Made by a program: the position numbers and the translations under genes. The notes below the pieces were generated by a model that had not been told where the DNA came from, did not search any database, and saw nothing but the letters and a program-made list of their open reading frames with translations. Shown piece after piece: positions 1 to 10,239 of a stretch of 64,000 bases of DNA. The DNA lies in contig NW_003116447.1 in the NCBI RefSeq assembly GCF_000003605.2, positions 1,067,173-1,131,172 of the forward strand. The letters are read 5' to 3'. Every line of letters begins with the position of its first letter. Position 1 is the stretch's first letter. This stretch comes from Saccoglossus kowalevskii (Eukaryota > Hemichordata > Enteropneusta > Harrimaniidae).

Positions 1-345
1 AATCAGTATCATCCTCATGACAAGTGACCACTAGTATCATCTGACCACCAACGTCATGTATAATGACCACAAAAGTATAATGATCACAAACTGACCACTG
101 TATCATAACAAACTGGCCACCAGTATCATGACAAACTGACCACCAGTATCATGACAAACTGACCACTGTATTATGACAAACTGACCACCAGTATTATGAC
201 AAACTGACCAACAGTATCATGACAAACTGACCAATAGTATGACAAACTGACCAACAGTATCATGACAAACTGACCAATAGTATCATGACAAACTGACCAA
301 CAGTATCATGACAAACTGACCAATAGTATCATGACAAACTGACCA
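1..345. repeat. Tandem array, about 23-bp unit
   Basis: The core GTATCATGACAAACTGACCA repeats roughly every 22-23 bases, with variants such as TTATGAC and CAATAGT. It becomes irregular toward position 1 and stops near 345. The array runs to the left edge, so its true length is unknown. It has no coding frame worth noting. Confidence 0.9.
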
Positions 346-1115
346 CACAAATCATAACCATTGCTTAAATTGTTCAGCTCAGCACACAAATATATTGAAG
401 TTAAAGTGTAAAAGCGCCACCAAGTGGCAACAATTAGTCTGCCATCCATCCAAATCAGTGAAGATGATTAACCATGTCAAGAATTAATAGTATACATGTA
501 TAAGACCAAAAAGAATGAAACTATCATGGTTGATCATATGATCCATAATAGAGTTTTGGTTCATCCATACCATGGTACTTCATGGTATGGTATAATAAAA
601 GTGCTTGTACAATGTATATAAATGAAATATACATAATTTAGCTTATATAGCAACAAAATTTAATTTTGCAATTCAGTTCAGGGTTATGACCATGATTACC
701 TACACATATGGTGATGAGCATGCGGTCAACCATTGTCTTTGACCATGGTATTTGATAGTGTATCATTGTCAGACATGTATATGCTTTGCTATAGCAAACA
801 TGTTGAACCTTGTCAGCCATTTATCTGGAATAAACATGAAATCACTGACGAACACATGGACAGATTTCTGATAACAAAATCAAACAAATTTCGTCAATCA
901 TAAAACCATTTATAGTTATTTAATAATACAACGGTGATTGATACATGTATGTATATGTTAGCGCAGCAGAGTGACGAGTTACACAAATGTATGTATGTTT
1001 GCTTTAAACTGTATTATATAAAACATGTTTCCTTTGAAATCCTATTACAACACTTCATTCGAAAGTGAGAGTCGAAGAGATTGATGACAACACAAGATAA
1101 ATCATGTTGCTATGA

Positions 1116-1361
1116 CTACCTTTTTTTGTCAAGATTTTCCCAGTGAGCTCCTGCTTTAGAGAAGACATCCTTCCAGTTTTCACAAAGATCACAACGATAG
1201 TCTACAATGAATTTTTGGTGAACTACATCATGGTAGAGCTCTCTTAGCGCAACAACAAGCAGTAATAATATAGCTCCCAGCAGGACATGGTTTAAACTAA
1301 CACTAGCTCGAATATACTCTGATGTAGTCACATTATGGCTATGCTGGGTAAACCAGTTCAT
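1116..1361 (-). CDS. Unknown small membrane-protein-like frame (81 codons)
   Basis: I do not recognise this protein. The frame starts at an ATG in fair context (AAAATGA), with an in-frame TAG 18 bases upstream. It reads through a short N-terminus with an N-V-T glycosylation sequon (residues 10-12), a hydrophobic stretch at about residues 27-41 (VLLGAILLLLVVAL), then a charged tail with a C-x-x-C (CDLC) and the ending ENLDKKR. The stop overlaps a possible but weak donor (AAAG|GTAGTC), so this is either a complete 81-residue protein or the first coding exon of a gene running off the left edge. The layout suggests one membrane span with the N-terminus outside. It lies on the same strand as the EF-hand gene and could sit within an intron of it or be a separate downstream gene. 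It looks more protein-like than most frames here, but chance is not excluded. Confidence 0.4.
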   Translation of the reverse strand: MNWFTQHSHNVTTSEYIRASVSLNHVLLGAILLLLVVALRELYHDVVHQKFIVDYRCDLCENWKDVFSKAGAHWENLDKKR

Positions 1362-2400
1362 TTTTGTTCTACCATAGCTCTATAGACACCATACTGACTG
1401 CTACAATAATGACCAGCTCAATTGCGCACAGTAATATTTGTGAGGCAGCACAGCTGTTACATATGGCACAAATCCCAAATACCAATTCAAATAGGAGCAA
1501 CAAAGGAATTAAAATCTATTGAAATCATAAGAATATTAAAAAATGGTAACGTATGGGTAACCTTATATGACATCAATATTTTATGTTAATAACTGTTGAC
1601 CAAATGTTAAAAAAATAAATTTCATTATAGTTGATAAAAATACACCAAAATAACTATTTTGAGCCAGATAATGAAAGAATGGTCTCCGACAGAAAAAAAT
1701 AATATTACAAACAATAAATATAAATTTGTTCCATTTAATATTTCCATTTTTATATCCAACAATGAATGGATTAATGACACATTGAAATAACATATGCTAA
1801 AGGTCAAATCTGTTTACATGACATTTTCAAATTTTCATAAATTATGACCTGCACTGCTACATCTGTCTACATTTTACAGACAGTTTACTGTATATTTATA
1901 TACTCAATTGAAAAAAAAAATAATATATTCTTGCATATGCTAATTAGAGTGTTATCTTTGAGTTCACCGAGTATTTCAATATACCAGATAAGGTATTTTA
2001 ATGAAATACGGTATTCTATGCCAGTCATTATGTGTAACATATGAATTGATATTTTTATCACATCAGTTTCATAAATAGGCAATATGGTGGCAATGTATTA
2101 TCAAAATAAATGGAAGTATTGGGTTTATATGTATTATCAAAGAAGGTTGAGAATGACCTGTAAGATAAGCATGCCTATCTTCTACAGGGATTTGTCTTTT
2201 AAAATAAACAAGTCATTGAAAATGACATAGTCCCTGTTTTATTTTTGAAAGTTCTCTTTGTGCTTGTCATATTAAAGTGGAGGGGTTGTCACGAGCGTGT
2301 CCTTGAAACTTGGGTTCCAAGTGGCATATACAACAGATTGTTTATTTACATCAAATTCGAACACGTGTTACATGACGACCCCTCTGGTTTAAGACATAGC
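1362..2400. other. AT-rich non-coding stretch
   Basis: No exon with convincing splice signals, no RNA gene and no tandem repeat seen. Open frames here are rich in Phe, Ile and Tyr, as expected from AT-rich DNA. Confidence 0.5.
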
Positions 2401-2403
2401 AAA

Positions 2404-3045
2404 AAAAAAACATAGAAACATAGATCACAAGTGAAAGCATGTCCAAGTTATCACATTTTAAACAAACAAGTTAGCCACCACTTGGCCATATTTGATGAAA
2501 TTGCAAATTGAATTGACATGTCCATTTATGACATGCTAAATATCAATGAAAATGAAACATGGGTGACAAAGATATAGTAATATGGCCAAATATAAAAACA
2601 GCCGTTATTTGGCTATCTTTGATCTGATTATGAAACAAAGTGACATGTATTATGTATGTGCCAAATGCGAATGAAAATGGTACATAAATCTTGGAAATAA
2701 AGTAGTAAGGCCAAAAAGTCAGATAGCTGTCAATCGCCATCCTTGATCCAATTTTGAAACAAATTGTTATGGATAAGTATCCTAACATGTATAACGTATA
2801 TGCCAAATTTGAATGAAAACTGACAAAGCATGTCCAAGATACTACATTTTCAAAAAACAAGATGGCTGCCAGTCGACCATTTTAAATCGAATCGCTACAC
2901 CACCACATGTGCATATGTCCCACATAAACTACTAGGCCCATGCAAAGAATGAACAGAATCAGTCCAAAGGATTTTGAAATATGACTCCGGATGGACGCAT
3001 GGATGAACGCACGGACTTCGTTCTAACAGGGACTAAAAATTAAAG
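2404..3045. repeat. Degenerate interspersed repeat with internal near-repeats
   Basis: Several diverged units of roughly 130-150 bp follow each other. Each carries a variant of AAACAAGATGGCTGCCAGTC...CCAT followed by a GAT(C/T)xxATTxxGAAACAAA-like segment and CATGTCC/ACATGT. The stretch ends with the run TTTTGAAATATGACTCCGGA and a GGACGCA/GAACGCACGGAC tail. The ATGGCTGCCAGTCxGCCAT motif recurs at 20708-20733. The minus-strand frame across 2543-2860 is inside this repeat and is not treated as a gene. Confidence 0.6.
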
Positions 3046-3048
3046 GTT

Positions 3049-3628
3049 CCTGTGCATCCTATAGATAGTACTTATTAACACCTATAGACAACTGTAATCT
3101 ACCAATATAAGCATCTTATAGTCAATACCATGTATAAATATAGTATGTTCTATGTGCATCCGATAGATAGCTCTCATTACTACCTATAGACAACTGTAAT
3201 CTACCAGTATAAGCATCCTATAGTCAATACTATGTATAAATATAGTATGTTCTATGTGCATCCTATAGATAGAACTCATTACCACCTATAGACAACTGTA
3301 ATCTACCAGTATAAGCATCCTATAGTCAATACTATGTATAAATATAGTATGTTCTATGTGCATCCTATAGATAGAACTCATTACCACCTATTGACATATG
3401 TAATCAACCAGTATAGGCATTATATGGGCAATACCATGTGTAATTATAGTATGTTCTATCACCGTCCCTCGTGTTGAGGGACGGTGGTTCTATGTACGTT
3501 CTACAGATAATACTCATTACCACATGTATAGACATAATATGTTCTATAGGAATCCTATAGATATTATGGTAGTAATCCTATAGATCCTTACTACCTATAG
3601 AATAGTATGTTCTATAGGAATCCTATAC
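3049..3628. repeat. Tandem array, 102-bp unit, decaying at its right end
   Basis: The motif TATGTGCATCC recurs at 3151, 3253 and 3355, giving an exact 102-bp period. The unit also contains ACCTATAGACAACTGTAATC and ATAAATATAGTATGTTC. About four recognisable units run to roughly 3455. A degenerate part rich in CCTATAGA and GTTCTATAGGAATCC continues to about 3628. A 27-bp hairpin is inserted in the array at 3461-3487 (separate entry). Confidence 0.9.
3461..3487. mobile_element. Micro-hairpin insertion in the 102-bp array
   Basis: CACCGTCCCTC and GAGGGACGGTG pair perfectly over 11 bp around a 5-base loop (GTGTT). The hairpin is flanked on both sides by GTTCTAT, the sequence that is contiguous in the neighbouring array units. 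It therefore looks like an insertion with a 7-bp target duplication. Similar hairpins lie at 28264-28290 and 32902-32919. The mechanism is unknown. Confidence 0.65.
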
Positions 3629-3629
3629 A

Positions 3630-4960
3630 TGAACAAGACGACAGCTGGTTGTACTGATGACCACCTGCAAACATAGAATATATAGAAATACTATAGAAGA
3701 ACACAAAGATACAGCTTCACTACACATGAAAACACAAACACAAAAAGTTACCGTATATTACAGTATGATAGATATGTTTAGCTGTTGACACAAACTGCTG
3801 TGTAAATCAGCATATAATTTACACTATTAATGGAAATGATTACCGTAGTACATGTATTATGTAAAAGTAGTGATACATTTGGTTACATATTTCTTCTATT
3901 ACAAAGTAAAGAAATTTGACATAATATCAACAAGATTTATAACGTTTGTGTGATGTTATCAGTGAGGCCAATATACTTGGCATTTGAATAATAATTCATT
4001 TTTTTTTATCAAGCTCCAATTGAAGTTACTGCAAACATGTTACAGAATGAGATGGAGCTTACATTACAGTCACACATAGTATTTGGAACATCAATGCAAC
4101 ATTTTGCTAGTCAGTAACAAATTTGCTAGTCAGTTTAATAGCAATGATGCTTTCAGTCAAGCATCCAGTGCTGCTTGGCAGTGGCATAGACGAACTTGAG
4201 TATGAACACCAGGGCATTGATAATGTGTAATTATATACCAGGCAGTCAACTTTGCGATATATCAACGGTATCCGATATCACTTTCATGGAACAACCATCT
4301 CATAATAGTGTTGAAATTCTAAAAAGCAGGCATCTGATGATTGTCTGAAGGCAAAATTACTATAACTGTCTAGCAAATTGCCTGCTAACATGCCGTATTG
4401 GTGTTCAAACACTAAATACTGCAACAGTATAAAGATGGATGAGGCTAACATACTTCATCTAAAAGAATTACTTGCAATTTTAAATTAATCCCTGGGCTGC
4501 CCATTTAAACAGAAAAAAAAAATATAGATACACCATATACATGTCGTATTTTGCTAATTTTTGCAATTAAAATGGTCAGTATATCACAGCTTAACGCTAT
4601 GAAGAATTCAAAAACTCATTGTTTCCATGGAAACTATTTCAGGTACCAAAATTTGCTATTTGTCGTTCATTTGATGACATCTTTGAATTTGTGCTTTTAA
4701 AAAAAAATTGAATTTTTACTACCGGTAGTTAGCTGCATTCATCTTTTAACTGATAATAATAATAATACCTTGCCAAAGTTCAAAGTGTTATCATGATGAT
4801 GGTTACCATTTTGTGAAGATTAAATTTACACAAGTGCATAGGTCGTGTACATGAGTTATCATCTGTATTTATTCAAAGATAACATGACAGTGTGTTAGTA
4901 GACAGGTATAGTAGATAAGAGACGGCTAACACAATGTTTGAGATGGGGACTTATATACTT
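3630..4960. other. Non-coding stretch without recognised features
   Basis: AT-rich. Apart from an A-run near 4510 and a short (AAT)n near 4760 I see nothing that supports a gene or a structured repeat. Confidence 0.5.
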
Positions 4961-4962
4961 AC

Positions 4963-5001
4963 TCATAAGGCTGAAGACGGCCAAGTTTACCTCTCCCAGA
5001 A
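4963..5001 (-). CDS. Possible 39-nt internal exon of the EF-hand gene
   Basis: An acceptor (ATTCTTCATCAG|TTCTGG) and a perfect GTAAGT donor bracket 39 bases. Entering in the phase left by the 8314-8467 exon (phase 2), they read D-S-G-R-G-K-L-G-R-L-Q-P-Y and leave again in phase 2, so the exon is symmetric and has no stop. The residues do not match the known CRACR2A sequence that should follow, so the exon may be lineage-specific, alternative or fortuitous. The acceptor tract passes through a (TA)n run, which weakens it. Confidence 0.25.
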
Positions 5002-5021
5002 CTGATGAAGAATATGATATA

Positions 5022-5038
5022 TATATATATATATATAA
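5022..5038. repeat. (TA)n microsatellite
   Basis: Uninterrupted alternating TA tract; a similar short one lies at about 12243-12256. Confidence 0.8.
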
Positions 5039-5127
5039 ACAGGCAGAAATAAAATAATAAAAAAACATGAAAATGTGTAGCACTGTTTGGAATCAGTGAT
5101 CGTACACCTGAAAGTATAGTTGTAAAT

Positions 5128-5882
5128 AGGTGATTTTCCGAACAATTGCGAGATCTCGCGAGATGCATGAAAGACGCGTGTCGAACGTCTGCTGCAAACA
5201 TTTGATTTTGAACTAGAATTTCTTTATTTTGCAGCTTACATTGACCAGCCGATCTTCGACAGAGGAATATTGCTTCCGAATACCCTCACTTAATCGAAAT
5301 TGCCCATCATCAAATGTGTACAGCACATTATTAAGCATGGAAATGTCCCCGAAATACTTTCGCGTTTGTCGAATCCCATGCGATGTTTGACGCGACTACG
5401 ACGCTATGACCTTTGTTTGTCCTGTTTTTACGTTCGATTTCACGCATAACGCGTGATTCTCGCAGTGAACGGAAAATGGTAAATTGAACAGATCTGTCAT
5501 ACAGCTGCTAATTTTGATGTGTAGACACAAATTTGATAGTTCACCTTTCCACAATAGACAATTTTCCGTTACTGTAAGATCCTGCGTTATGTGTGAAATC
5601 AAACGTAAAAACAGTACAATCAAAGGTCATAGTGACGACAAACAAACGCGAAAGTATTTTGGGAGATATTTCAATGCTTAATAATGTACTGTATACATGA
5701 TGATGGTCAAAGTAAGGGTATCTAAATGCAATATTCCCTTTTCAAAGATCGGCCTTTCGACTTTGAGCTATGAAAAAAAGAAATTTGAGCTCAAAATCAA
5801 ATCGCTAGATTTTGCAGCAGACGTTCAGCCCACGTGTTGCACACAATATGCGAGATCTTGCAGTAGAATGGAAAATCACCTT
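5128..5882. mobile_element. Fold-back element: about 350-bp inverted arms
   Basis: The left arm (about 5128-5480) and right arm (about 5559-5882) are diverged inverted copies around a loop of about 80 bases. Landmarks match in mirror order. AGGTGATTTTCC at 5128 pairs with GGAAAATCACCT at the far end. GAACGTCTGCTGCAAA pairs with TTTGCAGCAGACGTTC. GTACAGCACATTATTAAGCAT pairs with ATGCTTAATAATGTACTGTA, and ATACTTTCGCGTTTG pairs with CAAACGCGAAAGTAT. The arms are richer in CpG than their surroundings. Weaker mirror similarity continues outward to about 5080 and 5935. No transposase is visible, so this is a non-autonomous fold-back element or a local inverted duplication. Open frames on both strands here are by-products. 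Confidence 0.75.
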
Positions 5883-5939
5883 TCGAACATTTTCTCATTT
5901 ACCAATGATGGGTGTTGAGCTTCACACTGTTTTCTGTTC

Positions 5940-6900
5940 TAAATATGTTTATAGAGAGTTTTTAATTTGCCAAATGATGTGAAAATTTGATTGGGTCTTT
6001 CCTAAGACGTACATATTAAAATATTGAAAGCATGGTTACTTTCTGTAATTTTACTAGTGGCCAACAACAGCAAAATGTAGCAGTTGCATATTGGAGTTTT
6101 GGATGAGTTGATGACTTGCTATTTGTTCAGATGATGCAAAAGAAATTGTGCATTGTTATTGCAAGAATGTTTACAATTTTAGAATTTGAATGTACTTATG
6201 AGAATGAAATTCATGATAGCTAAATGTACTTTGTTTATTATACCTTTGAATGTCATTTCTTTTCCGCCCAATTTTTGTGCAACATTTTGTTAATTTTTAG
6301 ACATTTTTTGATAATTTTTTTGTTAATTTTAGACCAGACAGACATAATTTCCTGTTGTCTTTAGCCATTGATCAAAAGATAAGAAAAAAATGTGGTATAT
6401 TTTGTGAAAGGTGACAAAAGTTGTCTTTGGTGCTCAAAGAGTTCAGAATCTCAGTGAAATGTGTTCATGATATACCCTGATACACAAAAATGATTTACAC
6501 TCTGTGCTTGTTATTCACATCACAAAAATGTGTGAAAAACAAACACAGAATACCTACAACAAAGCGTGATCAGTTTGAAAAACTACTAAACATGTAGATA
6601 TGGGGAAAGCACAACCGAGTTCAGACTACCTGAAAAAAAACATATCTCTGAACTGAAACAATTGTACCAGATACATGCTTCCAGTACATGTATCAGTACA
6701 TGTGTCATGTTCCACTGTATGTGAACACCAAATCTTCATATGATTCAACTATATTCTGCACTAACTGCATAATTATTTATAATATATTCTAAATTATGTT
6801 ATAGTACAGTTATAAATACATTTCTAAACACATTGATACACAATAACATTCTTTATACGTATGACATGCTATTTAATTAAGGGAGTGATGTACAAATCTT
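5940..6900. other. AT-rich intronic-type sequence
   Basis: No exon, RNA gene or repeat recognised. This lies within the presumed span of the minus-strand EF-hand gene. Confidence 0.4.
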
Positions 6901-6902
6901 GA

Positions 6903-7114
6903 TACTGTGGAATACTTTATTTTCGCTGGAATTAATCTTCGCTGAAAAGGCTTTTTGGGCATTTTGTATGGAATTTATTTTCACTGATTTTTGATAAGTT
7001 TAATGTGAAATATAGGAAAAAAAGTATATTCGCTGGATTTTATTTTCACAGAATCATCCCTTCAGCGAAAATAGCGAAAATAAATTCCAAGCGAAAATAA
7101 AGTATTCTACAGTA
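6903..7114. mobile_element. TACTGT inverted-repeat element, copy 1
   Basis: About 212 bp beginning TACTGTGGAATACTTTATTT and ending AATAAAGTATTCTACAGTA, so its ends are inverted repeats of roughly 25 bp. Internal hairpins use CGCTGGAATTAAT and TTCAGCGAAAATAGCGAAAA blocks. The terminal TA on both sides fits a TA target duplication. The same element recurs at 10022, 36231, 37952, 46582 and 60818. No coding capacity. Confidence 0.85.
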
Positions 7115-7119
7115 TTAAC

Positions 7120-8313
7120 CAGGTGTTAGCCATCCAAGATGATATGATATATTTTCTGAAAGCTAGTTACTGATATACACAGAATCATGCACTCACAGAT
7201 TGTGTGTAAATTTATGTAATCAGCTAAAAGTAAACACTGTGAATAGAAGTGTGACAGCAGAAACGAATGAAATCGTATTTCTGAATGATGAAAACAAACA
7301 AATTTGAATCTGTTGAAAAGAGTGAAATTTGTTTAAGTAACATACATTTTTGGAGTTCAAAAAGAAAATTTTGCAAAACAAGTCATGCAAAAACATGATT
7401 TATAAAACAGAGCTCAGAAATATTCATGGTAAGCTATCAAAGTGATGAGTGCAAAAACACTAACTGCTTTATGCAAGAGGTAGGTACATCAAACCCTTAA
7501 AAATAATTGGATTAAACAAATCTAATATAACTGGAGACATTTCCTAAGCAAGTCTGAAACACACCATGGAGTGCCACTAACAATGCATAAAGGGGCAGGC
7601 AAGTGGAATACTTTGCAATCATGCAGGCCAGGCATACACAATAAACAGTATCAAATACTATACATGTACTAGTATACAGTCTAATATTATATACAACACA
7701 CAGGCCACACATACAATGAGATTTGTACCAGGCAAATTTGAACTGAATATACCTATAAATATTGTGGTTGACATATAGATGTATGTACGGGTTGCTTTAT
7801 CAGAAATGAGTTTAGATTGTAAGTTTTATCGGGTAACACATGCACGTGTATTGTTTAACGTGTTTTATTTATAGGAAGAAAAACATTCCTGGGTCACTTT
7901 TTAGAACAAAAACAAACAAATCACATTATAGTTCCCAACTAATATGACATTTCAAAAATACAAGTCTATACAGTGCTTTTTAATCTATTTAACATTTGCA
8001 TTGTGATCTATAGGGTTATGGATGTGGTTGAAGCAAAATACACAGCGCCCTCTATGTTTGACATTATTGACAAAAATCAAACATGCTTGGCAGAAGTCTG
8101 AAAGTGATTGAAAACTGTCACTAATTGAGTGATTTGAGGTCCTAAATGATTCTATACTGTTTTTGTTTTATGTTTGTTGAGTTATTTCCAGGAATCCTAA
8201 CCATATCAAGGGCTATAAAAGAGCACATAAAGTACAAATCTCATTGCAGGACTGTTGTCTACACAAATCAATATTAAATTAAGCACAATTAATAAAGGAT
8301 TGATCACACTTAC
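7120..8313 (-). other. Presumed intron, EF-hand gene
   Basis: The perfect donor at 8313-8312 opens this intron on the minus strand. I find no convincing continuation exon before 5001. The sequence is AT-rich and without repeats I can name. Confidence 0.45.
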
Positions 8314-8467
8314 TCATCAAACAGTGACGTAGCACCCAGACCTTCAAGTGCTTGTTGGAATGCTATATCTTCTTGTGTGTCATCTTCTTCACCTTGTTCG
8401 TCCTCATAAACATCACGATGTCCTTCCTCCTCTGCTGGATCCTCTGAACCAAAACCAAGAAACCCAC
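8314..8467 (-). CDS. CRACR2A/EFCAB4-like protein, second coding exon
   Basis: A 154-nt exon with acceptor TTGTCTAG|GTGGG and perfect donor GATGA|GTAAGT. It enters in phase 1, exactly as the upstream exon leaves, and exits in phase 2. It reads a glycine/phenylalanine start (GGFLGFGSED), a very acidic stretch (EEEGHRDVYEDEQGEEDD) and then DIAFQQALEGLGATSLFD. In vertebrate CRACR2A the EF-hands are likewise followed by an acidic linker and then a segment of the type FRMLMDRLGAQKVLEDE, which FQQALEGLGATSLFD matches in spacing and character. This is family knowledge recalled, not a search. The coiled coil and, in long isoforms, the Rab-type GTPase domain should follow but were not found at lower coordinates in the window. 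Confidence 0.85.
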
Positions 8468-9132
8468 CTAGACAAGTAGAATTATTTTAAAATGTGATTT
8501 ATGTCATGGTTTTTAACAGGCTGTGCGAAGTGAACAGCAGGAATGAAGTGTGTATATTTAACAGTCAATGAATTATAGAAATGAATTATTTATTAAACTA
8601 TAATTCAGTTTCAAGGGTTTAAAAGTACTTGTACTAATAAGTCTTGATAACAGCTTTCAATGGTAGTCACAACTTGATATCACTAATTTGAGTTGCATTC
8701 GCTGTGAATTAATCAATCTGTTAAATAAAGTTACATTCCCACTTTGTATGATCTCCAGAAAATCTCTCTCTGACCCCTGACCCCCTGTAAGCATTTCCAC
8801 TTTCTATGACCTCTTAATCTCCCTACATTATCCTATAAGCAATATAAGGGTTTTGAATTATGTGCAGTTCATGAGAAATCTTGAGAAAACAATCTAGGCT
8901 CTTCTAAAATAAAGTGGACTTGAATGATTACGACAATGAAAATTGTGTTTGATTTGCCGATTAGAAGCTACAACTTTCAGTGTTTCAATATTTCATGATT
9001 TGCTATCAAACCAAGTGATTTTAGAATTGTTCATATAAAGATCACAATAATCAGTCAAAGTTGTTCTGAATATTTATATACAGGTATATAATACAAGTAG
9101 AAATTCAACTTTAATTAATTTAAGCAATTTAC

Positions 9133-9382
9133 CGAATCCTTCTGTAAACTCCTCCAGAGTAAGGTATCCATTTCCATCATCATCTAGTGAGTCAAACACT
9201 GCTTCCAATTGATCTGGAGTTAAAGGAAGTTCTCCTCCCAATCTTTGCATGTCTCTCTTTGTAATAAAACCTTTTTCTTCTTTATCACATAACATAAATA
9301 GTTCTGTAGCTTTCTGCGTCAGCATGTCCTGCATTTCAGTGACCGATGGGGTCTGCCCGACCCCTTCAAATTCTGTAGTCAT
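9133..9382 (-). CDS. CRACR2A/EFCAB4-like calcium sensor, start exon with EF-hand pair
   Basis: The exon carries the start codon and 83 codons plus one base, ending at donor GGATTCG|GTAAAT. Residues about 17-45 ([20 protein letters not shown]...) form a degenerate first EF-hand (loop D33-K-E-E-K-G...D44). Residues 59-84 form a canonical second one (loop D67[11 protein letters not shown]78, with ligands at positions 1, 3, 5 and 12). The block [12 protein letters not shown]...ELPLT...[17 protein letters not shown] is very close to human CRACR2A (KGFIARKDMQRL...ELPLS). CRACR2A proteins are cytosolic Ca2+ sensors that modulate STIM1-Orai1 calcium entry; long forms are atypical large Rab GTPases. 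An in-frame TAA lies 15 bases upstream of the ATG, so this start is favoured. RASEF/Rab44-type EF-hand Rabs are the alternative, but the motif wording favours CRACR2A. Confidence 0.9.
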
Positions 9383-9486
9383 TTTGTTGGTAAATTAAAA
9401 TCTTCTGATAGTTGTGTTATCTAAATTTTGAGTTATCCATCATTCAAGTCTTGTGATTAGTTACATGTATGTCATTATCGTGGCAC
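9383..9486 (-). other. 5'UTR part of the EF-hand start exon
   Basis: A long pyrimidine-rich acceptor (TTTACTATTTTCTTACTACAG|GTGCC) sets the exon start at 9486, so 104 untranslated bases precede the ATG in the same exon. At least one upstream non-coding exon is implied; the best candidate is near 24.0 kb. Confidence 0.65.
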
Positions 9487-10021
9487 CTGTAGTAAGAAAA
9501 TAGTAAAAAAATAGTGATTTAATGTACATTGTGTGTGTGATTAACTGTACCTGGTTGACACCAAGATTACACATTGAATTATCATAATGCCATTATGAAT
9601 GTAAGATGGTCATACAGCCAAGTCATCTCGTCACAAACATGGTTTCTGCAGAAAAAAACACTGTATACAACACTTGCACTTCACACATTTAAAAAAAGGT
9701 CAGGAGAGACAACAGACATTCAATGGTCGCAACTGTCGCCAGCGCAAATATATCTAAAAAAATGAACATATGTATGTGAGGAATATTAAATATTTGAACG
9801 CCCAAAATACAGTCACACCTGAAAAGTGTGTGAATAAACAGATTACAAATGAGACCATGAAAAGTAATTAGCATCAGAAAGTGATCAGAAACTTTGATAA
9901 AGATTTGATTATGGTTGAATATTACAGAAATATCTCACTCAGGTAATGATCAGATATTTGTACACAAATTAAAGGGAGAACAGTGAGAATATCTCATAAC
10001 CCTTTTTCGTTAACTTATATG

Positions 10022-10233
10022 TACTGTAAAATACTTTGTTTTAGCTGGAATTAATTTTCGCTGAAAAGACATTTTTGGTGCTTTGTATGGAATTTATTTT
10101 CACTGATTTTTGACAAGTTGAATCTAAAATATAGGAAAAAAGGTATATTCGCTGGATTTTATTTTCACTGAATCATTCCTTCAGCGAAAATAGCAAAAAT
10201 CAATTCCAAGTGAAAATAAAGTATTCAACAGTA
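10022..10233. mobile_element. TACTGT inverted-repeat element, copy 2
   Basis: Begins TACTGTAAAATACTTTGTTT and ends AATAAAGTATTCAACAGTA. It is the same length (212 bp) and orientation as copy 1 and colinear with it throughout, including the unique middle TTTGTATGGAATTTATTTTC. It sits in the presumed first intron of the EF-hand gene, near its 3' end. Confidence 0.85.
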
Positions 10234-10239
10234 TACAAA

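Noticed and set aside
1-345. CRISPR-like regular repeats
   Set aside because: The units are contiguous with no unique spacers, and the window is eukaryotic; it is an ordinary tandem array.
2543-2860. 105-codon minus-strand frame
   Set aside because: It lies wholly inside the degenerate 2404-3045 repeat and shows no protein character.
5396-5918. Overlapping frames on both strands of 65-75 codons
   Set aside because: They fall in the arms of the fold-back element and mirror one another; this is a consequence of the inverted repeat.
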